Source of the DNA: Methylocapsa aurea
GTDB lineage: Bacteria > Pseudomonadota > Alphaproteobacteria > Rhizobiales > Beijerinckiaceae
DNA length: 64,000 bases
Reading direction: 5' to 3'
NCBI RefSeq assembly: GCF_000746085.1
Contig: NZ_KN050804.1
Location: forward strand, 223,064 to 287,063
In this document: in pieces, positions 27,678 through 38,000 of the stretch
Layout of the letters: each line of letters starts with the position of its first letter
Numbering within the stretch: position 1 is the stretch's first letter
Translations under genes and position numbers: made by a program
The notes under the pieces: model-generated
Database searches by the model: none
What the model saw: the letters and a program-made list of their open reading frames with translations, nothing else
Told to the model about the DNA's origin: nothing

Positions 27678-28220
27678 TCAATAGGCGCCTTTTTTTCCAG
27701 TTCCGGCATAGACGAATTCATATTCGACGGTGAAGGTCTTGAACCAAGGCTCGACGCCGGTTTCCTTATCGACATGGCGGCCGAAATGGGCATGCGGATT
27801 CTCGCTCGGCGGCGCGATGGTCAGAAGAAGCCTGTATTTGCCCGGCCCCATCATCTTGACGTTGTCGCCATAATGGGGTCCGTCATTGGCGACCATCGCC
27901 ATGAATGCGCCCTTTTGGGTCTGATTGTCATCAAGCTTGGTCAATTCATAGGCGACCGCGAGATAGGGAATCCAATCGCCTTGCGCGAACCCGTTCTTAT
28001 TGTCCTTGGCCGCCTTGATGTCGGCCTCTAGATGGACGTCGGATTCTTTTGCAAGGCGCATCGCGCCGGGCGGGTCCATTTCAATCGGCTGCAAATAGAC
28101 AGCGGCTATGTCCATGCCGCCTTTTTCCTGCGGCTTGCCGATCGGATATTCCTTGGCTGCGAGCGGAAACCCGACCAGCAGGGCGAGCGCAGCATAAACC
28201 AGACCAAAGCGAAATCGCAT
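27678..28220 (-). CDS. ftrA: periplasmic iron-binding protein, P19/Tpd family (FtrA)
   Basis: A protein of 180 residues with an export signal ending LAAKEYPIG. MDIAAVYLQPIEMDPPGAM, VHLEADIKAAKDNKNGF and NPHAHFGRHVD carry the Met/His/Glu metal ligands of the P19/Tpd iron and copper binding family. GGAG lies 8 nt before ATG 28220. First gene of ftrABD; an AT-rich dyad lies upstream and could be an iron-responsive operator. Confidence 0.88.
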   Translation of the reverse strand: MRFRFGLVYAALALLVGFPLAAKEYPIGKPQEKGGMDIAAVYLQPIEMDPPGAMRLAKESDVHLEADIKAAKDNKNGFAQGDWIPYLAVAYELTKLDDNQTQKGAFMAMVANDGPHYGDNVKMMGPGKYRLLLTIAPPSENPHAHFGRHVDKETGVEPWFKTFTVEYEFVYAGTGKKGAY

Positions 28221-28351
28221 TATGTTTTCTCCATACGAAGCTTACGCTTGGAAAGCTTCGGCGCAATTTCAGCGCATAAACAGCAAAAGGCGCTAAAGCC
28301 GGCTGAAATCGGATATTCTAATAGATCATCCGGCTAGAAAATACAAAAAGA

Positions 28352-28382
28352 AGTCTAGTTTATAATCATTTTAATATAGACT
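28352..28382 (-). promoter_or_regulatory. AT-rich imperfect palindrome upstream of ftrA
   Basis: 31 bp with outer arms AGTCTA / TAGACT and an AT-rich core, in a local AT-rich stretch. It resembles operator architecture for Fur/Irr-type regulators but does not match one consensus exactly. It lies 132 bp upstream of ftrA. Confidence 0.4.
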
Positions 28383-28419
28383 ACGAGAAAGCTGCCGCGT
28401 CTAATCTTGATCCTCACAG

Positions 28420-29481
28420 TCACTCGCCTCGCATCAAGCTATCGCCGCATCGCTCCCCCAATCCGAGCGCGGCGCGAAGGCGCGCCCGGTCGCTCTCCCG
28501 ATTGGGCGTCCCGAACCGGAGCCAGTTCGGCTGGGCGTCGAAACGCCGCACCCAAATCCCGGCCTTCGCCAGGCCTTCAAATAGGCTGCGCGCATCCTCG
28601 CGCGCCACCAGCTGGAACAACAAGCCGCCGCCAAGCGGGGCGAGGCGCGCCGCGGCGAGAATTTCGTCCCGCGCCTTGGCGTCGGCTTCCAGTTTGCGCC
28701 GCGTCGAGCCGAGCCAAGCCGGGTCCGCCAGGGCCCTTGTCCCAATCTCGACGGCCGCTCCCGAGACCGGCCAGCACCCCAAGGCGCGACGTAATTTCCC
28801 GGCCAAGGCCTCCGGTGCGATCGCAAACCCCAGCCGAAGCCCCGGCAGGCCATAGGTCTTGCCGAAGGAGCGCAGAGCGACGATCCCGCCGATGGGCATT
28901 TGCGGAACGACGCTGGCGCCGGGCGGCAAGAAATCCATGAAAGCTTCGTCGACGATCAACTGGCCGCCCCGTTCGCCAAGGACCCTCGCCAGTTCCCGCA
29001 GATCGTCAGCCGAGACAAGCCGTCCATCAGGATTATTGGGATTGACGACGACGGCGACATCCTTGTCGGCGAGCGCGGCGAGATCATCGACGACCGTCAC
29101 CTCGGCGCCGCTGGCGCGCCAGCTTCGCGCATGCTCGGCATAGGCGAAGCCCAAAACGCCCACCCGACGCGCCGGCAATAGGTGGGGGAGCCAGGCAATG
29201 ATCGCCTGACTGCCCGGCGCGGCGACCGTTTCAAAGCCGGCGCAAGCGTCATAGGCCAGCGCCGCCGCGCTTTCCAAACCGGCGAGCTCGACCGGATCCG
29301 GCAGCCGGGTGAAGGCTTCAGCGGGCAGATCGCCAATCGGATAGGAATAAGGGTTGACCCCGGTTGAGAGATCGAGCCAAGGCTCCGGCGCCTGCGGAAA
29401 AGCCTTGCGCGCGGCGGCGAGATTGCCGCCATGCGCCTCCTCGGCTAACCCTCGCCCCCCGGCAATCCTATGGTCATGCAT
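28420..29481 (-). CDS. cobD: threonine-phosphate decarboxylase (CobD; CobC of Pseudomonas denitrificans)
   Basis: A protein of 353 residues from [12 protein letters not shown]-dependent aminotransferase-like fold: WLDLSTGVNPYSYP near 36, NPNNPDGRL near 147, LIVDEAFMDF near 175, and the PLP lysine in LRSFGKTYGLPGLRLG near 202. It makes (R)-1-aminopropan-2-ol phosphate for the cobalamin lower-ligand arm. Its ATG overlaps the divergent cbiB ATG by 2 bp. Confidence 0.92.
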   Translation of the reverse strand: MHDHRIAGGRGLAEEAHGGNLAAARKAFPQAPEPWLDLSTGVNPYSYPIGDLPAEAFTRLPDPVELAGLESAAALAYDACAGFETVAAPGSQAIIAWLPHLLPARRVGVLGFAYAEHARSWRASGAEVTVVDDLAALADKDVAVVVNPNNPDGRLVSADDLRELARVLGERGGQLIVDEAFMDFLPPGASVVPQMPIGGIVALRSFGKTYGLPGLRLGFAIAPEALAGKLRRALGCWPVSGAAVEIGTRALADPAWLGSTRRKLEADAKARDEILAAARLAPLGGGLLFQLVAREDARSLFEGLAKAGIWVRRFDAQPNWLRFGTPNRESDRARLRAALGLGERCGDSLMRGE

Positions 29482-30487
29482 GGATCTTATCGCAACTTTC
29501 ACGCTCGCGGCGGCCACGGTGGCGATCGAGGCGGGCATTGGCTATCCGCAACGTCTCTTCAAGGCGATCGGCCATCCGGTCACCTGGATCGGCGCGCTGA
29601 TCGCCCGCGCCGATGGGCGCCTGAACCATGAGGATCAGTCCTTCGCGCGCCGGCGCATCATGGGGGCCCTTGCCCTTGGCCTTATTTTGACCGTCGCCGG
29701 CGGCGGCGCGCAGCTCTTAAGCCTCGGGTTGGCGAGTCTGGAATTGGCGCGACCGCTTTCCCTCTTCATCACTGCGCTTATCGCTTCAAGCCTCATCGCG
29801 CAACGCAGCCTGCACGCGCATGTCCTCGCCGTCGCGACGGCTCTCGACCATGCCGGATTGGAGGCGGCGCAAAAAGCCGTTGGCGCGATCGTCGGCCGCG
29901 ACGTCCGCGCGCTCGACGAGACCGGCGTCGCCCGCGCGGCGATCGAGAGCCTCGCCGAAAATTTTTCCGACGGCGTCGTCGCGCCCGCCTTCTGGATCGC
30001 GTTCGGCGGCCTTCCCGGCGGGGTTTGCTACAAGGCGATCAATACCGCCGACAGCATGATCGGCCACCGCACCAAACGTCACGCCGCTTTCGGCTTCGCC
30101 GCCGCCAAGCTCGATGATCTCGTCAATTTCTTGCCCGCGCGGCTTTCTGCCCTTTGGATTTCGATCGCAGCGGCTTTCCTGCCCGGAGCTTCGCCTAAAG
30201 CCTCGCAGCGGGTCGCGCGGCGCGATAGCCGGGGACATCCTTCGCCCAATGCCGGCTGGCCGGAGGCGGCCTTCGCCGGCGCGCTCGGCTTCCAGCTTGG
30301 CGGCCCACGCTTTTATGGCCAGACCCGAATCGACGACGCCTGGATCGGCTCCGGCGACAGCGCCGCCGGAGCGCGCGACATCCGCCGCGCGCTCGCGCTC
30401 TATCGCCGCGCCTGCGCCGTCCATTGCGGCTTTCTCGCGCTCCCGGCGCTCTTGCTCCTTGGGCGGAGTCTCATCTGGCCAGCGTAA
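29480..30487 (+). CDS. cbiB: adenosylcobinamide-phosphate synthase CbiB
   Basis: A protein of 335 residues from [10 protein letters not shown], an integral membrane protein with about five segments. [17 protein letters not shown] and [13 protein letters not shown] are the conserved CbiB/CobD blocks. It attaches aminopropanol phosphate to adenosylcobyric acid. Starts overlap cobD by 2 bp on the opposite strand; its 3' end overlaps the convergent cobQ by 17 bp. Confidence 0.93.
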   Translation: MDLIATFTLAAATVAIEAGIGYPQRLFKAIGHPVTWIGALIARADGRLNHEDQSFARRRIMGALALGLILTVAGGGAQLLSLGLASLELARPLSLFITALIASSLIAQRSLHAHVLAVATALDHAGLEAAQKAVGAIVGRDVRALDETGVARAAIESLAENFSDGVVAPAFWIAFGGLPGGVCYKAINTADSMIGHRTKRHAAFGFAAAKLDDLVNFLPARLSALWISIAAAFLPGASPKASQRVARRDSRGHPSPNAGWPEAAFAGALGFQLGGPRFYGQTRIDDAWIGSGDSAAGARDIRRALALYRRACAVHCGFLALPALLLLGRSLIWPA

Positions 30488-31910
30488 GGAGAAGATCGAG
30501 ATCCAAATGCGCTTCGAGATGCGCGGCGACAGCATCAAGGGCATCTTCAAGCGTTTGCTCGTAGGAGGCGCCGGACCCCGCGCCGCCGAGGCGCGCGAGC
30601 AAGGCGCTCCGCTGCGCCGCCTCCGCAAAAAGCCCATGCACATAGCTGCCGCGAACCCGGCCATTGGCGGAGATCGCGCCATCGGTTCGCCCATCCTCGA
30701 AGACCAGCAGCGGCCGCGCGCAATCCGGCCCGAAACTTTTGCCAAAATGCATTTCATAGCCCTTGAAGGGCGCGCCGTCCTCCACCCCGACGCCCCGCGC
30801 CGGCGCCAGAATTTTTTCGCCGAGAAACTCGGTGTGAATATCGAGCAGGCCGAGCCCCGGCGCCGCGCCCGGCGGCCCCTCAAAGCCCAAACTGTCGCGA
30901 ATGCTCTTGCCCAGCATCTGATAGCCGCCGCACAGACCGAAAACATGGCCGCCGCGCCGCACATGCGCGGCAAGGTCGATATCCCAGCCCTCGCTCCGGA
31001 ACGCGGCGAGATCCGCGATTGTCGTTTTCGACCCCGGCAACAGGACCAGCGCGGCCTCGACCGGCAAGGTTTGTCCGCGCGGCGTCATGACGAGAGAGAC
31101 CTCGTCCTCGAGCGCGAAAGGATCGAGATCGTCGAAATTGGCGATCCCCGGCAGAACCGGAACCGCGATGGTTATTTTTCCCGAGCCGGGGCGTCTGCCG
31201 GCGAGCCCAAACGAATCCTCCGCCGGCAGGCGCCCCGCCTCGGAGCAAAAAGGAATGAGCCCCAGCGCCGGCCAACCGGTGTGGCTTTCGATCAACCGCA
31301 TGCCATCGGCAAACAGCGCCGGGTCGCCGCGAAACTTATTGACGAGAAATCCCTGGATCATGGCGGCGTCGGCCGGGTCGAGCACGGCCTTGGCGCCGAC
31401 GATCTGGGCGATGACGCCGCCGCGATCGATGTCGCCGAGCAAAATCACCGGGACATCGGCGGCGCGGGAAAAGCCCATATTGGCGATGTCGTTCTTGCGC
31501 AGATTGATCTCCGACGCGCTTCCCGCGCCTTCGACAAGGACGAGATCGGCCCGGCGCGCCAGCCGCGCGAAGCTTTCGAGCACATCGCCGAGCAGCCTTG
31601 GCTTCCACTCCTGGTAGTCCCGCGCTTGCGCATTGCCGATCACGGCGCCTCGCAGAATGATCTGCGCGCCGGTTCCGCTCTGCGGCTTCAACAGGACCGG
31701 ATTCATGTCGACACTTGGCGCAACGCCGCAAGCGAGAGCCTGGACCGCCTGGGCGCGGCCGATCTCGCCGCCATCTTGCGTCGCAGCGGCATTATTCGAC
31801 ATATTCTGCGGCTTGAACGGCAGAACGCGCAGACCGCGCTTGCGATAGGCGCGGCAGAGCCCGGCGACGATCAGCGATTTGCCAACGTCGGACCCTGTCC
31901 CTTGCAGCAT
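30471..31910 (-). CDS. cobQ: cobyric acid synthase
   Basis: A protein of 479 residues from [13 protein letters not shown] (P-loop of the dethiobiotin-synthase-like domain). [12 protein letters not shown] near 160, the glutamine amidotransferase nucleophile [12 protein letters not shown] near 325, and the His in GSYVHGLF near 430. It amidates positions b, d, e and g of adenosylcobyrinic acid a,c-diamide. GAAGG precedes the start. It follows cobO by 26 bp. Confidence 0.95.
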   Translation of the reverse strand: MLQGTGSDVGKSLIVAGLCRAYRKRGLRVLPFKPQNMSNNAAATQDGGEIGRAQAVQALACGVAPSVDMNPVLLKPQSGTGAQIILRGAVIGNAQARDYQEWKPRLLGDVLESFARLARRADLVLVEGAGSASEINLRKNDIANMGFSRAADVPVILLGDIDRGGVIAQIVGAKAVLDPADAAMIQGFLVNKFRGDPALFADGMRLIESHTGWPALGLIPFCSEAGRLPAEDSFGLAGRRPGSGKITIAVPVLPGIANFDDLDPFALEDEVSLVMTPRGQTLPVEAALVLLPGSKTTIADLAAFRSEGWDIDLAAHVRRGGHVFGLCGGYQMLGKSIRDSLGFEGPPGAAPGLGLLDIHTEFLGEKILAPARGVGVEDGAPFKGYEMHFGKSFGPDCARPLLVFEDGRTDGAISANGRVRGSYVHGLFAEAAQRSALLARLGGAGSGASYEQTLEDALDAVAAHLEAHLDLDLLLTLAR

Positions 31911-31936
31911 GAGCGCCTTCGCCCGCCGAGCTTCGG

Positions 31937-32557
31937 TCAGAACTCGATTCCCCGTTGCGCCTTCACGCCCGCCTTGAAATGGTGCTTGACGAGCGTCATT
32001 TCGGTGACGAGATCGGCGGCCTCCAACATTTCCGGCTTGGCGTTGCGGCCGGTAACGACGACATGCAGATCCGGCCGGCGGCCGGAAAGCGCCGCAACGA
32101 CATCGCCAAGCGACAGATAATCGTAGCGCAAGGCGATGTTCAATTCGTCGAGGATAAGAAGCCTTATTTTCGGATCGGCCATCAATTCAAGCGCCTTCGT
32201 CCAGGCCGCCTCAGCCGCCGCCATGTCGCGGGCGCGATCCTGCGTCTCCCAGGTGAAGCCCTCGCCCATCGTATGCCAGGAGATCAGGTCGGAGAAACGG
32301 TTCAAGGCGGTGCGCTCGCCGGTCTCCCAGGCGCCCTTGATGAATTGCACGACGCCGCAGGGCCAGCCATGCCCGAGCGCGCGCAGCAAGAGCCCGAAAG
32401 CCGCCGTAGATTTGCCCTTTCCGGGTCCGGTATGGACGATGAGGAGGCCTTTTTCGGCAATGGTCTTGCCGGCCACCTCGGCGTCCTGGACCGCTTTGCG
32501 CTTCGCCATTTTTTCGCGATGGCGGAGGGCTTCGGATTGGTCATGAGCTGAGTTCAT
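31937..32557 (-). CDS. cobO: cob(I)yrinic acid a,c-diamide adenosyltransferase
   Basis: A protein of 206 residues from [12 protein letters not shown]-loop [14 protein letters not shown] near 43, [12 protein letters not shown] near 71 and [15 protein letters not shown] near 133 identify the CobA/CobO/BtuR family. It transfers the 5'-deoxyadenosyl group from ATP to cobalt. The extra N-terminal helix ([16 protein letters not shown]) is the usual lid. Confidence 0.95.
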   Translation of the reverse strand: MNSAHDQSEALRHREKMAKRKAVQDAEVAGKTIAEKGLLIVHTGPGKGKSTAAFGLLLRALGHGWPCGVVQFIKGAWETGERTALNRFSDLISWHTMGEGFTWETQDRARDMAAAEAAWTKALELMADPKIRLLILDELNIALRYDYLSLGDVVAALSGRRPDLHVVVTGRNAKPEMLEAADLVTEMTLVKHHFKAGVKAQRGIEF

Positions 32558-32703
32558 CGGCGTTTCACAAGTGAATCGAGAAGGGGAAGGCCCGCCGCCG
32601 ACTTTTCCTATAGCGCATGACAAGACCATCACGAAGGGCCGCTCACCGCCCCACTGAAGGCGCCCGACAGCTTCTCGAACTCGGCTCCCGCATCAAGCAG
32701 CGC

Positions 32704-33174
32704 TCACAAACTTCTCTTTCCGATCCACGGCCGGATTTTCTCGTAAAGCTGCATTGGCGCGGTGATGCTGCCCACCGGCGGCGCGCCGAGGCGCAGCAGA
32801 ACCGCCCTTCGCCAATAGAGCCGGGCTTCCTCGACCCCCGTGATCTCCGTCCAGGGGATCAAAAGCGGCGGCTTATAGAATAGACCCAATGGCATGTCGA
32901 TCGAAAGGCGCAGGCCATCTTCCGCCAAACCGACCGCAACGCAGTTTCGATAGAGAATTTTTCCGACGACCAAGGTCTCGCGCCTCGATATATCGCGTCT
33001 CGGACCCTCCGGGGCGGCATAATAATACGCCAAATGGCTCCACCCGCCGCCGGCGCCTTTGAAATGCGCCGAAATGACAGGCTTCAGGACAGCATAAGCC
33101 AGACTCGCGAGCGCCAGCAGGCCCAAGAAGACAATAGTCGAAACGATGAACCATGGCTCGTTAGATGTCCACAT
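32704..33174 (-). CDS. membrane-anchored protein of unknown function
   Basis: A protein of 156 residues with one N-terminal membrane segment (WFIVSTIVFLGLLALASLAY) and a soluble domain with a strand-rich PH-like pattern (LYRNCVAVGLAEDGLRLSID, LIPWTEITGVEEARLYWRR). No known family assigned. Separate from the cob genes on either side. Confidence 0.7.
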   Translation of the reverse strand: MWTSNEPWFIVSTIVFLGLLALASLAYAVLKPVISAHFKGAGGGWSHLAYYYAAPEGPRRDISRRETLVVGKILYRNCVAVGLAEDGLRLSIDMPLGLFYKPPLLIPWTEITGVEEARLYWRRAVLLRLGAPPVGSITAPMQLYEKIRPWIGKRSL

Positions 33175-33204
33175 AAAGGGCGCCTCGGGGTTTAGGTCTG
33201 CGCT

Positions 33205-33552
33205 TCATTCTCCCAGGTCGACGCCGGACTTGACATAGGCACCCGGCGCGCAAGGCGCGACGCGCCGACGCAGGGCCTCGGCTTCCAGGCGTGTTCGATA
33301 AGGTCCAAGCAAGACGGCGAAATAGCCCGGCCGGAAGCCCCTTATCTTGCTGGTATATTCCGTCCATGCCTCGATGCCGCACTCGGCGGCGGCGCGCTTC
33401 CCCCGCTCGGCGGCGCTGAAGGTCGCATCGCCGGCATAGGCGTCAAACGCAGACAGCACCACGAAGAAGGATGGGCCGGTCCTTGCGGAGGCGCCAAGCA
33501 CGCCGCAAAGCAGTAGAAGCGCAGCCGCGCCGTAAATCCTGTAAGTCAGCAT
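33205..33552 (-). CDS. secreted SPOR-like small protein
   Basis: A protein of 115 residues from MLTYRIYGAA with a signal peptide (LLLLCGVLGASA). The region FFVVLSAFD ... IRGFRPGYFAVLLGPYRTRLEAE resembles a SPOR-type fold that handles residues such as GPY. Cys56 and Cys103 could form a disulfide. The frame is open up to 33786, but the longer form would overlap the riboswitch on the other strand and lacks a signal at its start. Confidence 0.65.
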   Translation of the reverse strand: MLTYRIYGAAALLLLCGVLGASARTGPSFFVVLSAFDAYAGDATFSAAERGKRAAAECGIEAWTEYTSKIRGFRPGYFAVLLGPYRTRLEAEALRRRVAPCAPGAYVKSGVDLGE

Positions 33553-33707
33553 GGGCGCCACCGAACCGGGAATGCAGATATACTCGCCCACCCGCGCCTT
33601 GGCGCACTGATCTGGCGCAGATCCGATTGAGGCGAAGCGCCCCTCCTTGCCGGGCACTGGAACGCACCCGATTGACACGCCCGCCTTTCCGTCTAGTCTC
33701 CCCCTCC

Positions 33708-33895
33708 GCAACGGTCCCTCGCTTCGAGGGGTAAATGGGAATGTGGCGGTGCGCTCTTGCGCGTCAAACCACAGCTGCCCCCGCAACTGTCAGCGGGTAG
33801 TCGCGCGCAAAATCGCCACTGGGCGGCCGGGATTCCGGCGCTTGGGAAGGCGGCGCGCGACGTCGATCCGCCAGCCAGGAAACCTGCCGTTCGAT
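33708..33895 (+). ncRNA. cobalamin (AdoCbl) riboswitch
   Basis: Conserved blocks in order: GGTCCC and GGTAAATGGGAA near 33713-33741, AAACCACAGCTGCCCCCGCA near 33766-33785 with ACTGTCAGCGGG, CCACTGGG near 33816-33823, and the B12 box GCCAGGAAACCTGCC at 33874-33888. It lies 135 bp before cobW on the same strand, so it should repress the cobW-cobN-cobG-cobH-cobI-cobJ operon when adenosylcobalamin is plentiful. It fills most of the gap 33553-34030. Confidence 0.95.
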
Positions 33896-34030
33896 CGAAA
33901 ATGGGCCGGCGGGGTGCTCCGGCCTGTCTCGATGCCGGCGCAGGCCGGTGAAGGAGGCCGCGTTTTCACGGCGCTCCGGCCCAAGCACCCCTGCGCGTCA
34001 TTTGGCGCGGCGAAGGAACCGGGTGCATTC

Positions 34031-35080
34031 ATGAACAGCCTCGCCAAAATTCCGGCGACGATCATCACCGGCTTTCTCGGCGCCGGCAAGACGACGCTCA
34101 TCCGCCATATTCTCTCCAACGCCGGCGGCCGGCGGCTTGCGCTCATCATCAATGAATTCGGCGACATCGGCGTCGATAGCGAGATTTTGAAGGGCTGCGG
34201 CGACCTCGCCTGCCGCGAAGACAGCATCATCGAACTCGCCAATGGCTGCATCTGCTGCACCGTCGCCGACGATTTCCTGCCCGCGATCGAGCAGCTTCTG
34301 GCGCTCGATCCGCCGCCCGAACATATAATCATAGAGACCTCCGGCCTCGCTCTGCCGAAGCCCCTGGTCAAGGCCTTCGACTGGCCCGCCATCCGCTCGA
34401 AATTGACGGTCGACGGCGTGATCGCCATCGTCGATGGCGCGGCCGTCGCGGAAGGGCGTTTCGCCGACGATCCGATCAAGCTGGCGCGCCAGCGACAGGC
34501 CGATCCCTCCATCGAGCATGACAATCCGCTCGAAGAGGTGTTCGAGGATCAATTGCTTTGCGCCGATCTCATCGTCGTCAGCAAGGCCGACCTTCTCGCC
34601 GCCGGCGAGTTTGAGCGCATCGAGGCCGACATCTTTGCCCGCGCCCCCCGCGCAAAGATCGTCGCCGCTTTCGAAGGCCGGATCGACGCCGCCGTCCTCC
34701 TGGGATTGGGCGCCGCCGCCGAGGACGATCTCGCCGCCAGGCCCTCGCATCATGACGGCGAAGGCGAGCATGATCACGACGATTTCGAAAGCATCATCGT
34801 CGAAGTCGCCGCCATCGACGACAGCGCCACGCTCATGCGCCAATTGGCCGCCGTCGCCGAGCGCTGCGACGTGCTGCGAATCAAGGGCTTCGTCGAGGTG
34901 CGCGGCAAGCCGATGCGGCTGCTGGTCCAGGGCGTCGGCCAACGGTTGCAGCACAGTTTCGATCGGCCATGGCGCGCTGACGAGCCGCGTCGCGGGCGCC
35001 TTGTCATCATTGGCGAGAAAGGCCTCGACGCGGCCGCCATCGCCGAGCTTCTTCCGGCGCGCCGGGAAGCCCTCGCCTGA
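34031..35080 (+). CDS. cobW: CobW-type GTPase / metal chaperone
   Basis: A protein of 349 residues from MNSLAKIPATI. P-loop GFLGAGKTTL near 13, metal motif GCICC near 74, G4-like VVSKADLL near 184, and a His/Asp-rich loop HHDGEGEHDHDD near 240. COG0523 family; in cob operons CobW is thought to deliver cobalt to the CobNST chelatase. First gene after the riboswitch. The stop overlaps the cobN start as TGATG. Confidence 0.95.
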   Translation: MNSLAKIPATIITGFLGAGKTTLIRHILSNAGGRRLALIINEFGDIGVDSEILKGCGDLACREDSIIELANGCICCTVADDFLPAIEQLLALDPPPEHIIIETSGLALPKPLVKAFDWPAIRSKLTVDGVIAIVDGAAVAEGRFADDPIKLARQRQADPSIEHDNPLEEVFEDQLLCADLIVVSKADLLAAGEFERIEADIFARAPRAKIVAAFEGRIDAAVLLGLGAAAEDDLAARPSHHDGEGEHDHDDFESIIVEVAAIDDSATLMRQLAAVAERCDVLRIKGFVEVRGKPMRLLVQGVGQRLQHSFDRPWRADEPRRGRLVIIGEKGLDAAAIAELLPARREALA

Positions 35081-38000
35081 TGCATCTCCTGCGCACAGAA
35101 ACCCGATCGCTGGACGAAGCGGAGGCCGCCGTCGACCTCGCGCAGACGCCGGCCGATCTGGTGTTCTTGTCGTTGTCCGACAGCGATCTCGCGATCGTCG
35201 CCGCCGCCGCGCAGAGCCGACCCAACCGCGCCATGAGCCTGCGGCTCGCCAATATCGCGCAGCTCAAACATCCGTTCTCGGTTGATCTCTATATTGAAAA
35301 GGTCGCCGCCAAGGCCCGCTTCGTCCTGGTGCGCCTGCTCGGCGGCCTCGATTATTGGCGCTATGGCGTCGAGGAGTTGGCCCGCGCGGCGCGGCAAGAG
35401 AATTTCGCGCTGGCCGTGATCCCCGGCGACGCCATGGAGGATGACCGGCTCGGCGCCGCCTCGACCTTGCCCGCCTCTGACCTTCGCGCCATTTCCGCCT
35501 GTTTCCAGGAAGGCGGACCCAAAAACATCGCTGCGCTGCTCGACTGGATCGAAGTCGCTTCAGGCGAACCGCTCGCTGGGTCCGAGCCGCGGCGCATCGC
35601 CGCCGCCGGCCGCTTCGAGGCCGGTTGCCGCCCCCGCGCCGGCGCCAAGGGACATGCGCTGATCGTTTTCTACCGCTCCTTCCTGCTGGCTGACGATACG
35701 ACGCCGATCGAAGCGCTCGCGGAGGCTCTTGCGGCGCGCGGCCTGGATGTCGCCTCGATTTTCGTCGCCAGTCTCAAAGACCTGGAGGCGATCGCTTTCG
35801 TTCGCGCTGAAATCAGCCGCGACAGGCCCGATGTCATCCTCAATACGACAGCCTTCTCGGCCCGGCTTGGCGATGAACACAGCGTTCTCGAGGAGGCCGA
35901 CGCGCCCATCCTGCAGGCGATCCTTTCCGGCGCGACCAAGGCGCAATGGGAGGCCGATCCACGCGGTCTTGGCGCCGCCGATCTCGCCATGAACATCGTC
36001 CTGCCGGAAATGGACGGACGTTTGATCACCCGCGCGATCGCCTTCAAGGCGCCCGCCGAGCCCAGACAAGATCTTGAATTCACGCCTCTCAAGCATTGTA
36101 CCGCCCCTTCCCGCGTGGGCTTCGTCGCCGACCTCGCCATCGCTTGGGTCAGATTGCGCAAGACCCCGCCCGGCGAGCGCAAGATCGCCTGCATCCTATC
36201 GGATTATCCAGGCAAGAGCGGGCGCGGCGGCTATGCGGTCGGGCTCGATACGGCAAAGAGCGTCGCCTCGATCGCCGCGCTTTTGCGCGAGGCCGGATAT
36301 GATATCGGATCGCTTCCGGAATCGGACGATCTTATGCGCAACCTGGAGGCGGCGAACGCGGGCGCGCGGCTGAGCCTGGCGCAATACCGGGTCGCCCTTA
36401 GCGCCATGCCGCCCAGCTTTGTCGAAAGCCTCCGGGCGCAATGGGGCGAGCCCGAGCAGGACGCCCTGGCGGCCTCCGGCGCCTTCTCCTTTCCGATTCT
36501 CTCCGCGCAGAATTTCCTCGTCGCGCTGCAGCCGGACCGAGGTGCCCGCGACGAGCGCAAGGCGCAATATCACAATGCCGCTCTGGCGCCACGCCATTCC
36601 TTTGTCGCCTTCTATGTCTGGCTGCGCGAGATCGCTAAGATCGACGCCATGATTCATTGCGGCGCGCATGGCACGCTGGAATGGCTGCCCGGCAAGGCCA
36701 CCGCGCTTGGCGAGGCCTGCGCGCCGGAAGCCGTGCTCGGAGCGCTGCCGGTCATCTATCCTTTCATCGTTAATAATTCGGGCGAGGCGGCGCAGGCCAA
36801 ACGCCGCATCAACGCGCTGACCATCGGCCATATGACCCCGCCCTTGACCGCAGCGGGAAGCCATGGCGCGGCGCTCGAAATCGAATCCCTGCTCGATGAA
36901 TATGCCGCGGCCGAACCGCTTGACCCCAAACGCGCCCGCCTCCTGGCGCAGGCGATCCTCGATCGGGCGAGAGAAACGGGTTTGGCGCAAGACAGCGGAT
37001 TGCAAGAAGGCGCCGGTCCGACCGCCGCCTTGCAACATCTCGACAGCTGGCTTTGCGACCTGAAGGACATGCGGATCGCCGATGGCTTGCATGTTTTCGG
37101 GCAATCGCCCGACCCCGCCTTGCGCGACGCCGCTGCGGCCAGTCTGATCCAGGCGATGCGGGAACCCTCCCCGGAAACCTCCGCCGCCGAGGCTTTGGAG
37201 CATATTCTAAACAGATTGGTTCAATCTGTTCGGCGAGAATATGCTCAGATCTTTAACACTGGAGCGATTTCTGATCGATCGAATGACTCCATTCGATCGG
37301 AAAGCGCTCTAGAGCGCATAAGCAGCCTCATCGATCGCTGCGGGCCGGCGGAATGCGGCAACCTCCTCAAGGCCCTCGACGGCTGTTTCGTCGCGCCCGG
37401 CCCTGGCGGCGCGCCCTCGCGCGGGCGGCTCGACGTGCTGCCCACCGGCCGCAACCTCTATGGCGTCGATCCGCGCGCGGTTCCAACCCGCACCGCCTGG
37501 GAAATCGGACGGCGCGCGGCGCGGGAGGTGTTGAACCGCCATGCCCAGGATCACGGCGAATGGCCACAGCGCATCGTCATGGATCTTTGGGCGAGCGCGA
37601 CCATGCGCACCGGCGGCGACGATCTGGCGCAAGGCTTCGCTCTTCTCGGCGTCAAGCCAAGCTGGGATCACGCCTCCTCTCGCGTTAATGGCTTCGAGAT
37701 CATTCCCCCTGCCCGGCTGGAGCATCCCCGCGTCGACGTCACCCTGCGCATCTCCGGCCTCTTCCGGGATGTGTTTCCGGCGCAGATCGCATTGTTCGAT
37801 TCCGCCGTGCGCGCCATCGCCGCCCTCGAGGAAGACGCCGGCATCAATCCCTTGGCGGCGGAGTGGCGGCGCACATCGGAAATGCCCATGCGCATCTTTG
37901 GCGCGGCGCCTTCAACCTATGGCATTGGCCTTTCGCGGCGCCTCGACGGCGGGCATACCCGCTCGGACCTCGGCGCGCTTTATCTCGCCGCGACGTCGCA

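Noticed and set aside
29786-30973. 395-codon minus-strand open frame across cbiB and cobQ
   Set aside because: It overlaps two clear cobalamin genes in other frames; no motif found.
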